Numbered from the stretch's first letter, positions 54,999-64,000 are shown. The stretch is 64,000 nucleotides of DNA from Ferrimicrobium sp. (GCA_022690815.1 JALCZJ010000002.1:1-64000); one strand, 5' to 3'. Program-made: numbers and translations. The notes: generated by a model not told the origin, from the letters alone.

Positions 54999-55454
54999 AT
55001 GACCCTACCAATTAGCTCCGTTGGAGCTGCCAGTGCTGCTGGGGCTGCCAGCTCTGATGCAAGCGCGTCAACGGCCTCAAATAACTCGATCGCCTCGTTG
55101 TCGTCGAATGAGTTTCTCCAACTCCTGGTGACGGAGCTGACGAATCAGAACCCGCTCTCGCCGATGGACCCCTCGGCGATGGTGCAACAGACATCGAGTC
55201 TCTCGATGGTGCAGCTGCTCAACAGCGTCAGTTCCGAGCTCCAATCGCTCCAATCGCAAGAGGGTGTAGTCAACGCTGCCAACCTGATCGGCCAGACGGT
55301 CAGTTACACGACTGCCAGTGGCACCCAGGGAAGTGGCGTCGTCTCAGGAGTCGCGATGGCCAACGGTGCACTTAATCTCAACATCAATGGCACCGCGATC
55401 CCAAGCTCGGAGGTGACTGGCGTGGGCAAGGTGATCGGAGGGTCGAGTAGCTGA
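54999..55454 (+). CDS. flgD: Flagellar hook assembly scaffold FlgD
   Basis: 151 residues, with SNEFLQLLVTELTNQNPLSPMDP, the FlgD N-terminal signature. It lacks much of the usual tudor/fibronectin-like C-terminal region of enterobacterial FlgD, common in short forms. It caps the growing hook. AAAGGAG precedes ATG 54999. Confidence 0.93.
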   Translation: MTLPISSVGAASAAGAASSDASASTASNNSIASLSSNEFLQLLVTELTNQNPLSPMDPSAMVQQTSSLSMVQLLNSVSSELQSLQSQEGVVNAANLIGQTVSYTTASGTQGSGVVSGVAMANGALNLNINGTAIPSSEVTGVGKVIGGSSS

Positions 55455-55658
55455 GTCACCCTAAGAAGCAAGAGCCCAGCCATCGAAACCCGCTAAGCCC
55501 CACGATGTTGTCGTCGAAATGCAGCCGAGCCACGATGGAAGTTACGTACCAAACCTCGTCGAGACCGCCAGTGGTGAACGCAAATAGCCTTCGCCCACGG
55601 CGATGAGACACTACGAATGACCGTAATCAGATAACCGATGAACTCCAAGGAGGAGCAC

Positions 55659-56972
55659 ATGACTAAGTCCTTATCAGCAGCCATTACCGGCATTAACGCC
55701 GATCAGCAATGGCTTGACAACATCGCCAACAACATCGCCAACTCCAACACGGTCGGCTACCAGGCAACCTCGATCCAGTTCGCAGACCTGCTCTATCAGC
55801 AGTCCCAGAATGCAGGCGCCCCTGCCGTGGGCACCCAGGGTGGCACCAACCCCATCGTGATGGGCTCAGGTGTTCGGGTTGCGAGCAACAACACGAACTT
55901 CTCTCCCGGCACCATGCAACAGACCGGTGTTGCAACCGACCTCGCGATCTCCGGTAACGGCTTCCTGGTGGTGAACCAGGGTGGGCAAGACTACTACACG
56001 ACCGATGGCGCACTCCAACTCGATGCCGCTGGCCAATTGGTGACCTCGACCGGCGCGATTGTGCAGGGCTGGGCGCCAGGTGCCAATGGCCAGGTTAATC
56101 AAAACGGCCCCTTGACCGGAATAACCATCCCCCAAGGGCAGGTGGCCAATCCAGTGGAGACCCAGAACATCACCCTCGGGGGCAACTTGGCCGCAGGAGC
56201 CACGAACTCCGTGACGGTGACGACCACCGCCTACGATTCGTTGGGCGATCCGATCCCGATCACCTTTACCTTTAAGCCCTCGACAACAACTGCCAATACC
56301 TGGACTGTCTCGGCCACAGTTCCACCGGCGCCAGGGTCCACCTTGAGCGGGGCTCAGCCGTTGACCTTGGGTACTAATGCAGCCAGTTCACAGCAGATTA
56401 CCTTTGACTCGACCACCGGTCAGGTCAGCACTGTTAGTGAGTCATCCAATGGAACTAACAACTTGTCTATTGGTGGCTTTGCGAATGCGGGGTATAACAA
56501 CCTCGCAAACTCAACGATGAACCTCGACTTTCCAGCGGTTGGCTCGACGGGGGCCGTCACCCAGTTCGCTGGCACCTCCTCGTCCCTGGCGGTGACCAAC
56601 CAAGACGGGAGTCCATCGGGGGCGTTGACCGGCTTTACCATCGGCTCGGATGGGACGGTGCAGGGAACTTATGCCAACGGGACCAAACAGGTGCTCGGTC
56701 AGATCGCAAGCGCGCTGTTTGTGAACCCCGAGGGTTTGGCTAAGCAGGGTAACCTGTTGTATCAGTCGACGCTCAACTCAGGCACCCCCCAGCTCGGTGT
56801 CGCCGGAACCGGAGGTCGGGGCACCTTCGTTGGTGGATCGGTCGAGGAGTCGAACGTCAACCTTGGCCAAGAGCTGACCAACCTCGTCGTCGCCCAGACC
56901 GGTTATCAGGCGAACACCAAGGTGGTCTCAACGACGGCCTCGGTTCTCCAGGCCTTGGTGCAGATGGCATAA
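55659..56972 (+). CDS. flgE: Flagellar hook protein FlgE
   Basis: 437 residues. N-terminal rod/hook signature (AAITGINADQQWLDNIANNIANSNTVGYQ), central FlgE D2-type region (TAYDSLGDPIPITFTF), and C-terminal flg_bbr helix (EESNVNLGQELTNLVVAQTGYQANTK). It forms the curved hook. AAGGAGG before ATG 55659. A 200-bp gap with no clear promoter separates it from flgD. Confidence 0.95.
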   Translation: MTKSLSAAITGINADQQWLDNIANNIANSNTVGYQATSIQFADLLYQQSQNAGAPAVGTQGGTNPIVMGSGVRVASNNTNFSPGTMQQTGVATDLAISGNGFLVVNQGGQDYYTTDGALQLDAAGQLVTSTGAIVQGWAPGANGQVNQNGPLTGITIPQGQVANPVETQNITLGGNLAAGATNSVTVTTTAYDSLGDPIPITFTFKPSTTTANTWTVSATVPPAPGSTLSGAQPLTLGTNAASSQQITFDSTTGQVSTVSESSNGTNNLSIGGFANAGYNNLANSTMNLDFPAVGSTGAVTQFAGTSSSLAVTNQDGSPSGALTGFTIGSDGTVQGTYANGTKQVLGQIASALFVNPEGLAKQGNLLYQSTLNSGTPQLGVAGTGGRGTFVGGSVEESNVNLGQELTNLVVAQTGYQANTKVVSTTASVLQALVQMA

Positions 56973-57045
56973 AGCTCTCCCGTTTTGGGTCTTGAGCTAG
57001 CCGCGGTTTGTGCCGATGCTAGCAAAAGCACATGGGAGGTGCGTT

Positions 57046-57288
57046 GTGATCGAGGTAACTCGGCTGTCAGGATCGACAGTAGTTCTAAATGCTGATCTGA
57101 TCGAGAAGATCGAAGCGACCCCGGATACGGTGGTCACGCTCACCACGGGAGCGTGCTTCGTCGTCCGGGAGTCGGTCGCGGATGTGATCGACGTGGTGAT
57201 CGCGTACAAGGCTCGGATTTTCTGCCAGAATCCAGTCGATGCAGAGCGTCACGCATTGATGGTCGTACATGGAAGTGAGTTGGAGTAG
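57046..57288 (+). CDS. flbD: FlbD-family flagellar protein
   Basis: 80 residues, with IEVTRLSGSTVVLNADLIEKIE, the FlbD signature of Gram-positive flagellar operons; its role is unclear, possibly structural or regulatory. GTG 57046 has GGGAGGT 5 nt upstream. The last codons lie 2 nt before motA. It is not the sigma-54 activator of the same name in Caulobacter. Confidence 0.85.
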   Translation: MIEVTRLSGSTVVLNADLIEKIEATPDTVVTLTTGACFVVRESVADVIDVVIAYKARIFCQNPVDAERHALMVVHGSELE

Positions 57289-57290
57289 AC

Positions 57291-58085
57291 ATGGATGTTG
57301 CAACCCCGGTAGGAATCGTATTCGCACTGATCGCCGTTATCGTGGCGATGGTCCTCGATGGCGGCAACCCGGCGGCGTTGATTGCGCCGTCGGCCATGTT
57401 GTTGGTCATCGGTGGCACCGTCTTTGTCTCGTTGGCCGGAATCCGATTTAAGGAGGTCGGCCGCATCGTCGGTGCCCTCAAGTCTGCGATCCTCGCCAAG
57501 TCGCTGACGGCCGAGGAGACTGTGGAGACGCTGGTCAAGTTCGCGGAGATGGCTCGTCGTGAGGGGGTCCTGGCCTTGGAGTCTGCAGCCAAAGACCTCA
57601 CCGATCCGTTCTTGCGGAGTGGTATCCAACTCATCATCGACGGTGTCGACGGCGAGAAGATCCGGGAGATTCTCGAGGCCGACATCGATGCGATGCGCTC
57701 AAGACACAAAGCTGGCGCCAAATTCTTTAAGGACATGGCCGGTTATGCGCCAACGCTCGGCATCCTCGGCACGGTCATGGGCTTGATTCACGTGTTGGCA
57801 AACCTCTCCTCGCCGAACACGCTGGGTCCTGCGATCTCGGCTGCCTTTACCGCTACCCTGTGGGGCGTGATGACGGCAAATGTCATCTGGTTGCCGATCT
57901 CCAACAAGCTTGCTCACCTTGCTGAACAGGAACATATGGCAAAGCTCCTCATCGTCGATGGGGCGCTCGCGATCCAGAGTGGCTCGTCGCCACGACTGCT
58001 TGAGCAACAGCTCATGACCTATCTCCCACCGGCCGATCGGGCCGGCGGCGAGACCCCGAAGCCGAACAAGGGCAAGGCGGCCTAG
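57291..58085 (+). CDS. motA: Flagellar stator protein MotA
   Basis: 264 residues, four transmembrane helices with a large cytoplasmic loop carrying the FliG-interacting charged residues. Family segment: AGYAPTLGILGTVMGLIHVL. It forms the ion channel with MotB. The C-terminal stretch after residue 235 is hydrophilic. motB starts 3 nt after the stop. Confidence 0.95.
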   Translation: MDVATPVGIVFALIAVIVAMVLDGGNPAALIAPSAMLLVIGGTVFVSLAGIRFKEVGRIVGALKSAILAKSLTAEETVETLVKFAEMARREGVLALESAAKDLTDPFLRSGIQLIIDGVDGEKIREILEADIDAMRSRHKAGAKFFKDMAGYAPTLGILGTVMGLIHVLANLSSPNTLGPAISAAFTATLWGVMTANVIWLPISNKLAHLAEQEHMAKLLIVDGALAIQSGSSPRLLEQQLMTYLPPADRAGGETPKPNKGKAA

Positions 58086-58088
58086 ATC

Positions 58089-58877
58089 ATGGGTAAACGT
58101 ACCGAGGGCGAGGCGGAGGCAGAGAACTCCGAACGCTGGTTGCTTACCTATTCCGATATGATCACCCTGTTGCTGGCGCTCTTTGTCGTCCTCTTTGCCA
58201 TGAGTAGTATCTCGCAAAAAAAGTTCGACGAGTTCAAGACGGGTTTGCTGCAGACCTTCTCGCAGATGCAGCTCCAGTCCGCATTGAAGGGTGGGACCGG
58301 TCTGTTGGAACATCGTTCGTTGATCACACACCCGGGCATTACTCCTGGTCCTCCACAGATCTCCATTCCACAAACCGGCGGTGGGACCCCGTCGAGCACG
58401 GCCCAACAGCAGAGTGCACAGATCGCAGCCCAGATCAACGCGGCGCTTCAGCAGGCGAATCTCGCCTCCGACGTGCAGGTCGCTGTCGAAAAGCGAGGCG
58501 TCGTGGTTCGACTCCTTTCGGATAAGGTTTTCTTCAACACCGACTCAGCCTCGCTTGGACCCGTCGGCAGTGAGGTCGTCAACATCATTGGCCAGGTCGT
58601 CAAGCCGTTGCCAAACGATATCGATGTGGAGGGCTACACCGACTCAGCTCCGATCTATGGCGGACCCTTCTCGTCGAACTTTGAGCTCTCCGCTGTGCGA
58701 GCAGTTACCGTCCTCGAACAGCTGATGCGCACGGATGGTGTCAACGCCGATCGACTTTCGGCCACCGGCTTTGGCGCGACGCACCCCATCGTTCCAAACT
58801 CGACTCCACAGAACATGGCGCTCAACCGACGGGTAGACGTTGTCATTCTCAATTCACAAAGTACGAATCGACTCTAA
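58089..58877 (+). CDS. motB: Flagellar stator protein MotB
   Basis: 262 residues. One transmembrane helix (about 20-42) with the ion-binding Asp in TYSDMITLLLALFVV, then a linker and an OmpA-like peptidoglycan-binding domain (about 130-255) with VEGYTDSAPI and LSATGFGATHPI. It anchors the stator. The residue after the Asp and lack of Na+-type markers suggest proton use, an inference. Confidence 0.95.
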   Translation: MGKRTEGEAEAENSERWLLTYSDMITLLLALFVVLFAMSSISQKKFDEFKTGLLQTFSQMQLQSALKGGTGLLEHRSLITHPGITPGPPQISIPQTGGGTPSSTAQQQSAQIAAQINAALQQANLASDVQVAVEKRGVVVRLLSDKVFFNTDSASLGPVGSEVVNIIGQVVKPLPNDIDVEGYTDSAPIYGGPFSSNFELSAVRAVTVLEQLMRTDGVNADRLSATGFGATHPIVPNSTPQNMALNRRVDVVILNSQSTNRL

Positions 58878-58890
58878 GGAGGCACCGACG

Positions 58891-59376
58891 ATGGCAGCAA
58901 GGACAGCGACACCACCAGCGGCTCAGGCCGAGGAGCCGAAGAAGAAGGGGAAGGCCAAGTTTTTGATCATCGGGCTGGTGGTCGTCATCGCGGCGGCAGC
59001 CGCCTACTTCTTCGTTCTGAAGAAGCCGGCCGCGTCGACCAAGAGCGCAAAGACGGCCGCGGAGCTGGCTAGCGTCTCCTACACCATGCCAACGATCACC
59101 ACGAACTTAAACGATGGTCACATCGTACAGGCCCAGATGATCCTCGAGCTTGCGCCCGGAGATACCAAAGCCGAGGTCGCTAAGGAACTGCCCAAACTCA
59201 ACAATGCGGCCATTTTGACCTTTGGTAGCATGACTTATAGCCAGCTCCTACCGACCACTGGGAGAACCCAAGCGGCGGCCACCTTAGCGAATGCGTTCAA
59301 CACCGTGTTGCACGCAGGGCATAAGCCCTTTGCCACCGTTGAGTCAATCCTGTTCGCGAGCTTCATAGTCCAGTAG
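58891..59376 (+). CDS. fliL: Flagellar basal body-associated protein FliL
   Basis: 161 residues with a hydrophilic N-terminus, one transmembrane helix (about 25-45), and a periplasmic FliL domain (YTMPTITTNLNDGHIVQAQMILELAPG). It sits around MotB and supports stator activity. AAGGAGG precedes ATG 58891. 46 bp separate it from fliM. Confidence 0.9.
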   Translation: MAARTATPPAAQAEEPKKKGKAKFLIIGLVVVIAAAAAYFFVLKKPAASTKSAKTAAELASVSYTMPTITTNLNDGHIVQAQMILELAPGDTKAEVAKELPKLNNAAILTFGSMTYSQLLPTTGRTQAAATLANAFNTVLHAGHKPFATVESILFASFIVQ

Positions 59377-59422
59377 CGAGAAAACTTCTTCAGTCGAGGG
59401 TTCTACGGTCGATGAAGAACCC

Positions 59423-60328
59423 ATGAGTGGGGAGACCATAGAAGAGCAGAAGAAGAGATCGGTTCGACCGGTCGACTTTCGGCTGCCAAGAAGTTTTGAG
59501 CGCTCGCATCTGCGTGGGGTCGAGCTTTTGCTTGAGAGTGCGTCGCGCCCTAGCGCCACCCTGATCGGGGCGGCCTTGCGTCGCAACGTCAAGATCGAGC
59601 TCTCCTCCATCGATCAGCTCTCCTGGGAGAGTCTGCTCGCCGAGTTGACCGGCTCTGGGCTGGTGATCACGTTTGCCTTACACCCACTGGCCTCGAAGGC
59701 GACCATCTATCTGCCAGCAGCCGTCACACTCCGACTCATCGATCTGAGACTTGGTGGCGACGGAGAGGGCGCCGAGATCGAGCCACGCGAACTCACCGAT
59801 CTCGAGCAGAATCTGGCATCCAAGCTCTTCGAGGACATGGTGACCCAGGTGGCCAGCGCGATCTCGACCCAGACAACCGTCGTTGCGGACCGTATCCACA
59901 CCGAGCCTTCGCTCGAATTCATCCAGGGCATTCCGTTCTCGGAGATGTGTGTGTGGGCCAAGTTTCGCTTCTCGCTAGGGGATGACCAGGTCAGTGAACT
60001 TTCCATGGTGCTTCCCTACTCGATGCTGCGACCGGTGGTGGAGATGATCTCCTCACGCGCTGTCGTCATGCAAGAGAACGGGACAGACTTTCAGGCGGCT
60101 TTTGGTCGGCGCCTTCAAGACGTTCCGGTGGTTGCTCGTGTGTTGCTGGAGCCGACGACGATCTCGTCGCAGGCGTTTTTGCGATTGAAGCCAGGTGATG
60201 TGATTGGGCTCGGACATCGAAAGAGTCGGCCGATGTCGGTGGTGGTGGACCGAGTTGAACTGTTCAAGGCGGTGTTGGGCCAGGCTGGCTCACGGGTCGC
60301 CGCGATCATCGTGGACGAGGAGGAGTAA
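59423..60328 (+). CDS. fliM: Flagellar motor switch protein FliM
   Basis: 301 residues. An abbreviated N-terminus lacks a clear CheY-binding EIDALL-type motif. The CheC-like central domain (about 30-210) and a C-terminal SpoA/surface domain (VVARVLLEPTTISSQ, LRLKPGDVIGL) are present. It is part of the C ring. The missing CheY motif could mean a different control of rotation. Its stop overlaps fliN by 1 nt. Confidence 0.9.
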   Translation: MSGETIEEQKKRSVRPVDFRLPRSFERSHLRGVELLLESASRPSATLIGAALRRNVKIELSSIDQLSWESLLAELTGSGLVITFALHPLASKATIYLPAAVTLRLIDLRLGGDGEGAEIEPRELTDLEQNLASKLFEDMVTQVASAISTQTTVVADRIHTEPSLEFIQGIPFSEMCVWAKFRFSLGDDQVSELSMVLPYSMLRPVVEMISSRAVVMQENGTDFQAAFGRRLQDVPVVARVLLEPTTISSQAFLRLKPGDVIGLGHRKSRPMSVVVDRVELFKAVLGQAGSRVAAIIVDEEE

Positions 60329-60639
60329 TGGTAGATAACGAGGAAGTCGTAGAGCCTGTTCGGCCAGAGACGGTCGATAACTTGGCGGTGCTTCGCAACG
60401 TTGAGATGGAGTTGACCGTTGAGCTTGGTCGTGCGAAGATGCCGGTAAAGGCGCTTTTGAATTTGACCAGTGGTGATGTAATCGAACTAGATCGGGCCGC
60501 CAATGCTCCCGTGGATGTGCTGGTCAACGGGACGCTCGTTGCCCATGGCGAGGTAGTCGTCGTCGACGATGAGTTCGGAGTCCGCATCGTCGAGGTCGTG
60601 AACTCTGAAGAGGTCGACAACTTGCGGGCAGGGCGCTGA
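60328..60639 (+). CDS. fliN: Flagellar motor switch protein FliN
   Basis: 103 residues, essentially one SpoA domain: VEMELTVELGRAKMPVKALL, LTSGDVIELDR and VNGTLVAHGEVVVVDDEFGVRI. It forms the lower C ring and docks FliH. Single-base overlaps with fliM and fliO. Confidence 0.95.
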   Translation: MVDNEEVVEPVRPETVDNLAVLRNVEMELTVELGRAKMPVKALLNLTSGDVIELDRAANAPVDVLVNGTLVAHGEVVVVDDEFGVRIVEVVNSEEVDNLRAGR

Positions 60640-61061
60640 TGGGCTCGATTGCGACCGCGCTGGTGGCACTCGCCGCAGTGATCGGGCTCATCGTGGTGAT
60701 GGGCAAGGTCGCCAAGCGGCGCACACTGGGGTCAGTCGGCGCCGACCGAGGGCGAGGCCCTATCAAGGTCACCCAACGGGTGGCGCTTGGCCAGAAGGCG
60801 AACATTTTCGTGATCGACGCAGGAGACAAGCGTCTGCTGATCGGGGTCTCAGGGACCCAGTTGCAACTGCTTGGCGAGCTCGACGGAGAGCTCACCCCCG
60901 AAGAGCCTGTCGAAGTCCTGGATCTGTCAACGATTGACGATCCAGAGCGTGAACTGATTGCAGCATGGGGTAGTAGGACGAATGGCGATATCTGGCATGG
61001 ACGACAGAAGGAGAGCGTGGTAGCTGGTGTTCGCCGGTTACTTGGCGGACGACAGAGCTAG
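60639..61061 (+). CDS. fliO: Flagellar biosynthesis protein FliO
   Basis: 140 residues with one N-terminal transmembrane helix (about 4-22) and a cytoplasmic FliO domain (IKVTQRVALGQKANIFVIDAGDKRLLIGV). It assists assembly of the FliP gate. Starts one base into the fliN stop. Confidence 0.88.
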   Translation: MGSIATALVALAAVIGLIVVMGKVAKRRTLGSVGADRGRGPIKVTQRVALGQKANIFVIDAGDKRLLIGVSGTQLQLLGELDGELTPEEPVEVLDLSTIDDPERELIAAWGSRTNGDIWHGRQKESVVAGVRRLLGGRQS

Positions 61062-61064
61062 TCG

Positions 61065-61781
61065 ATGGGCGCCTCAATTGCAGGGACGGCCCTTTTAGCC
61101 TCCGTCGGGCCAGCCACGAAACTCCCAAGTCTCAACATCAGTCTGCATGGAGCATCTGGACCGAGTGAATCGCTGATCATCATCTTGGTGCTCACCTTGT
61201 TGTCGGTGGCACCGTCGTTGCTAATCTTGTTGACGGGCTTTGTCCAGATCGTCGTGGTCCTCTCCATTACCCGCAACGCACTGGGGTTGACGGCTACGCC
61301 TCCCAATCAGGTGCTAGCTGGACTTGCACTGTTCCTGGCCATTTTCATCATGGCACCGACGATCAAGACCGTCGACCACATCGCGGTGCAGCCCTATCTC
61401 CACGGGCAGATCAACGCCGTTCAAGCCTATGATCGGGCACAGACCCCGATCAAGGAGTGGATGCTCTCAAATACGAGAACCCAAGAGCTGGAGCTTTTTG
61501 CCAAGGTCAATCATCAAGGTACCGTTGCGCCGACGAAGGTCTCTATGGACGCGGTCATCCCGGCCTTCCTCCTCTCCGAGCTGCATTCTGCCTTCATCAT
61601 CGGCTTTGTCATCTTCTTGCCGTTCTTGGTGATCGATTTGGTGGTCTCCTCGATCCTGATGAGCTTGGGAATGATGATGTTGCCGCCGACACTGGTATCG
61701 CTTCCCTTCAAGCTGTTGCTCTTTGTGATGGTCGATGGCTGGACCCTGGTGGTCCATGCTCTCTTGGTGAGTATGAAATGA
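61065..61781 (+). CDS. fliP: Flagellar export gate protein FliP
   Basis: 238 residues with four main transmembrane helices and a hydrophilic N-terminal loop. Family motifs: LLTGFVQIVVVLSITRNALG and PPNQVLAGLALFL. It forms the central export pore with FliQ and FliR. Begins 3 nt after fliO. Confidence 0.96.
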   Translation: MGASIAGTALLASVGPATKLPSLNISLHGASGPSESLIIILVLTLLSVAPSLLILLTGFVQIVVVLSITRNALGLTATPPNQVLAGLALFLAIFIMAPTIKTVDHIAVQPYLHGQINAVQAYDRAQTPIKEWMLSNTRTQELELFAKVNHQGTVAPTKVSMDAVIPAFLLSELHSAFIIGFVIFLPFLVIDLVVSSILMSLGMMMLPPTLVSLPFKLLLFVMVDGWTLVVHALLVSMK

Positions 61782-61788
61782 GTGAGTG

Positions 61789-62064
61789 ATGAACGACGGA
61801 CCGGTACTCCAAATCGCTGGACAGACATTGTATCTTGCGGCCAAGCTGGGAGGTCCGGTGTTGGCTGGGGCGTTGGCGATTGGTCTCGTCGTCGCCTTCA
61901 TCCAAACCTTGACACAGATCCAAGAGGCGACCTTGAGCTTCTTGCCCAAGCTGGTTGTCATCGCGCTCATCATCTTCCTGGCTGGTCATTGGATGCTCTC
62001 TGAGCTGGATGGGTTCACTGTCCAGATGTATAAAGAGATTCCCTCGCTGGTGCAATCACTTTGA
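61789..62064 (+). CDS. fliQ: Flagellar export gate protein FliQ
   Basis: 91 residues, two transmembrane helices, with PVLAGALAIGLVVAFIQTLTQIQEATLSFLPKL matching FliQ. ATG 61789 preferred over GTG 61786. 7 nt after fliP; fliR begins 30 nt later. Confidence 0.95.
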   Translation: MNDGPVLQIAGQTLYLAAKLGGPVLAGALAIGLVVAFIQTLTQIQEATLSFLPKLVVIALIIFLAGHWMLSELDGFTVQMYKEIPSLVQSL

Positions 62065-62094
62065 GATGGCCACGATCAGATCAGGTACACGGGT

Positions 62095-62853
62095 ATGCAG
62101 GTAGCTTTTGATGCTCGCTGGTTGATCGGGTATCTCCTGGCCTTTAGCCGGTCGATGGGGTTTATCATGGTGGCGTTCCCGTTTGCCATGCCGGTTGTTC
62201 CGATCACCGCAAGGGTAGCGATCGCGGTGGCTTTCGGGCTTGGCACCGAAGGTCCGTTGGTACATGCAATGGCCCTGCCCACCACTGCGGGCGGATTGAT
62301 CGGCTCCAGTGCCGAACAGCTACTTATCGGAGCCGCTCTCGGCTTCTTCGCGATGCTCTTCATCTCGCTCGGGGAGTCTGCGGGTGGTTTAGTCGGACTG
62401 TTCGGTGGCTTCTCAACGCCACCGGCGCTCGATCCGCTGTCACTTAACGAGACGCCGGTGACCGGCGAATTCTACAACCTGATGTGGATCGTGCTGTTTT
62501 TTGTCTCCGGTGCCGATGTCGTGGTCATCCACGGGTATTTCGCAAGCTTCTTGACCCCGAACCTCTTTCATCTCTCCTTCACCCTCGGCATTCTCGTCAA
62601 GTCGGTGACGATCCTGTTTGTCTCCTCCCTTGAGGTTGCATCACCTGTTCTCGCTGTCATGTTTTTCTCACAGATTGTGGTGGGAGTTCTGACCAAGGTC
62701 GCCCCTCAACTCTATGCGCTCACCTTCATCTTTCCACTGCAGATTCTGTTGTCCTTCATTTTGATGTTGGTGGCACTGCCGCTGTTGCCTCACCTCTTTG
62801 ACGCCTCGATCCGAGATCTACTCGCTGCCGAGCACGATCTCTTGGGGGGGTAG
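62095..62853 (+). CDS. fliR: Flagellar export gate protein FliR
   Basis: 252 residues, about six transmembrane helices. Segments such as LLAFSRSMGFIMVAFPFA and PLLPHLFDASIRDLL fit FliR, the third member of the FliPQR pore. Its stop abuts flhB directly. Confidence 0.93.
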   Translation: MQVAFDARWLIGYLLAFSRSMGFIMVAFPFAMPVVPITARVAIAVAFGLGTEGPLVHAMALPTTAGGLIGSSAEQLLIGAALGFFAMLFISLGESAGGLVGLFGGFSTPPALDPLSLNETPVTGEFYNLMWIVLFFVSGADVVVIHGYFASFLTPNLFHLSFTLGILVKSVTILFVSSLEVASPVLAVMFFSQIVVGVLTKVAPQLYALTFIFPLQILLSFILMLVALPLLPHLFDASIRDLLAAEHDLLGG

Positions 62854-63984
62854 ATGCCCAAGAACGAAGGTACCGAGCAGGCAACGGCGCACAAACTCGA
62901 GAAGGCGCGCAAGGAGGGGACGGTCGCGCGCTCGGCGGAGCTCGCGACCTGGCTGGTGATCTTGGCCTTTTCGTTGGCGATGCCGTTGGTGTTCAGCTTG
63001 GTGGAGGGCAAGATCGTCGCCTTTGGTCACCTCTCCTTTGATGGCAACGCCGCCGTCACATCGGCGACAGCGTTGCGTCGCCTCGAGACTGGTCTCGAGA
63101 CGGTTGGTGAGCTCGCCATCATCGTCGCCACACCGATCGCGCTCTTTGTTGCCCTTATCAACGTGGCCCAGGTTGGGATCCGCTTCGTGCCAAAGAAGAT
63201 CAAACCCGACGTCACCCACTTTTCGCCAAAGAAGAATCTGTCGCGGATCTTCTCGACCACGCCCGCCATCGAGGCGCTCAAGTCGTTGGTAAAGCTTCTC
63301 ATTGTGGTTGTGGTCTCGGTGCTCCTGCTGCTTGGGGGGATCGATTCGCTGACGTCGGCTTCACTCTCGCCGATGGCCGTCGCCACGCAAGTCGCCTCGA
63401 TGAGCGTCGAATTGGTGCGACTTACCGGTGTGCTCGGGCTGGTCATCGCGCTCATCGACTACGGGCGTTCCCGCATCCAGGTTCGCAAGCAGCTGATGAT
63501 GACGCGTCAAGAGGTCAAGGACGAGATGAAGCAGTACGAAGGCGACCTCCAGACCAAAGGCCGCCGGCGCCGCGTTGCTCGTGAAATCTCGCGACGACGG
63601 ATGATCGCCAACGTTGCTCTCGCCGACGTCGTCGTGGCTAATCCGACGCATGTGGCGGTGGCACTCAAATACGAACCGCTTACCCATCGGGCTCCAATTG
63701 TGCTCGCCAAGGGGTCAGAATACATCGCGGCCACCATCCGTGAAAGGGCCCGAGCGGCCGGAGTTCCGATTGTCATCGACCCACCGCTCGCGCGAGCACT
63801 CAACATCGCGGTACCGGTCGGGGAATCAATCCCGGGTTCGCTCTTTTTGGTCGTGGCCCGTCTGTTGGCGTTCGTCTATCAGCTCTCGACGACCGCGCGC
63901 TACTACGAATCCTCTCATCAGAGCAATCTCGACGAGATCCCGGAAGATATCTTGGAGCGCGTCCTGAGTGAACTGGCCACCTAG
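62854..63984 (+). CDS. flhB: Flagellar export switch protein FlhB
   Basis: 376 residues. N-terminal GTEQATAHKLEKARKEGTVARSAEL leads into four transmembrane helices. The cytoplasmic domain carries the self-cleaving N-P-T-H at 263-266 (VVANPTHVAVAL). FlhB changes substrate specificity from hook to filament with FliK. The window ends 16 bp after its stop; flhA would be the expected next gene. Confidence 0.96.
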   Translation: MPKNEGTEQATAHKLEKARKEGTVARSAELATWLVILAFSLAMPLVFSLVEGKIVAFGHLSFDGNAAVTSATALRRLETGLETVGELAIIVATPIALFVALINVAQVGIRFVPKKIKPDVTHFSPKKNLSRIFSTTPAIEALKSLVKLLIVVVVSVLLLLGGIDSLTSASLSPMAVATQVASMSVELVRLTGVLGLVIALIDYGRSRIQVRKQLMMTRQEVKDEMKQYEGDLQTKGRRRRVAREISRRRMIANVALADVVVANPTHVAVALKYEPLTHRAPIVLAKGSEYIAATIRERARAAGVPIVIDPPLARALNIAVPVGESIPGSLFLVVARLLAFVYQLSTTARYYESSHQSNLDEIPEDILERVLSELAT

Positions 63985-64000
63985 TTGACGTAGTTGGCAA

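Noticed and set aside
55635-55642. Sigma-28-like -10 box (ACCGATGA) before flgE
   Set aside because: No -35 at the right spacing, and the start of transcription would fall on the ribosome-binding site.

Overview
The window looks like a chromosomal segment of a motile, acidophilic actinobacterium, most likely of the Acidimicrobiia (a Ferrimicrobium- or Acidimicrobium-like lineage). The actinobacterial signs are the fhaA-fhaB-pstP-pbpA-pknB cluster next to trpG and crgA with tRNA-Leu(CAG) upstream, an arrangement also known near the origin in Mycobacterium, and several starts that look leaderless. An acidic habitat is suggested by a secreted S53 (sedolisin-type) peptidase. Organism identity is an inference from gene content; no rRNA is present.

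Layout. 1-1,601: a GDT1-type metal exporter with a possible manganese riboswitch, then tRNA-Leu. 1,707-8,426: the Ser/Thr phospho-signalling and cell-wall cluster with trpG and crgA. 8,680-17,957: metabolic and secreted genes (thiolase, adenine deaminase and NCS1 permease, a 15-bp tandem repeat, a Yx(FWY)xxD lipoprotein, hisS, an S53 peptidase). 18,100-20,191: a pair of DnaA-like boxes and a decayed IS1634/IS4-type transposase. 20,282-31,081: tRNA-Ser(UGA), pheA, larB-larC, an aldo/keto reductase, tRNA-Ser(GGA), SRP RNA, dnaX-recR, then methylmalonyl-CoA epimerase and crotonyl-CoA carboxylase/reductase divergent from a second thiolase (ethylmalonyl-CoA-type chemistry). 31,731-39,769: fliD and flagellin flanked by two glycosyltransferases and an FkbM-type methyltransferase, a probable flagellin modification island. 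39,796-44,267: a gene remnant, two related cyclophilins, lysC and asd. 45,115-63,984: flagellar genes, running fliS-fliT-like, then flgB-flgC-fliE-fliF-fliG-fliH-fliI-fliJ-(NlpC/SLT enzyme)-fliK-flgD-flgE-flbD-motA-motB-fliL-fliM-fliN-fliO-fliP-fliQ-fliR-flhB, all on the + strand.

How they work together. The kinase PknB, phosphatase PstP, FHA proteins and CrgA form a cell-envelope and division control set. The flagellar run encodes rod and hook parts, MS ring, C ring, export gate, ATPase complex and stator, with the filament genes and their likely decorating enzymes in a separate block upstream. The most notable observations are a NlpC/P60-SLT bifunctional peptidoglycan hydrolase where FlgJ would be expected; the flagellin modification island with a sigma-28-like flagellin promoter; a recurrent TANNNT-N6/7-start-codon layout implying leaderless mRNAs at eight genes, including two divergent pairs; and an in-frame internal start in lysC matching the known alpha/beta subunit arrangement. 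No CRISPR array, phage or defence system was seen.
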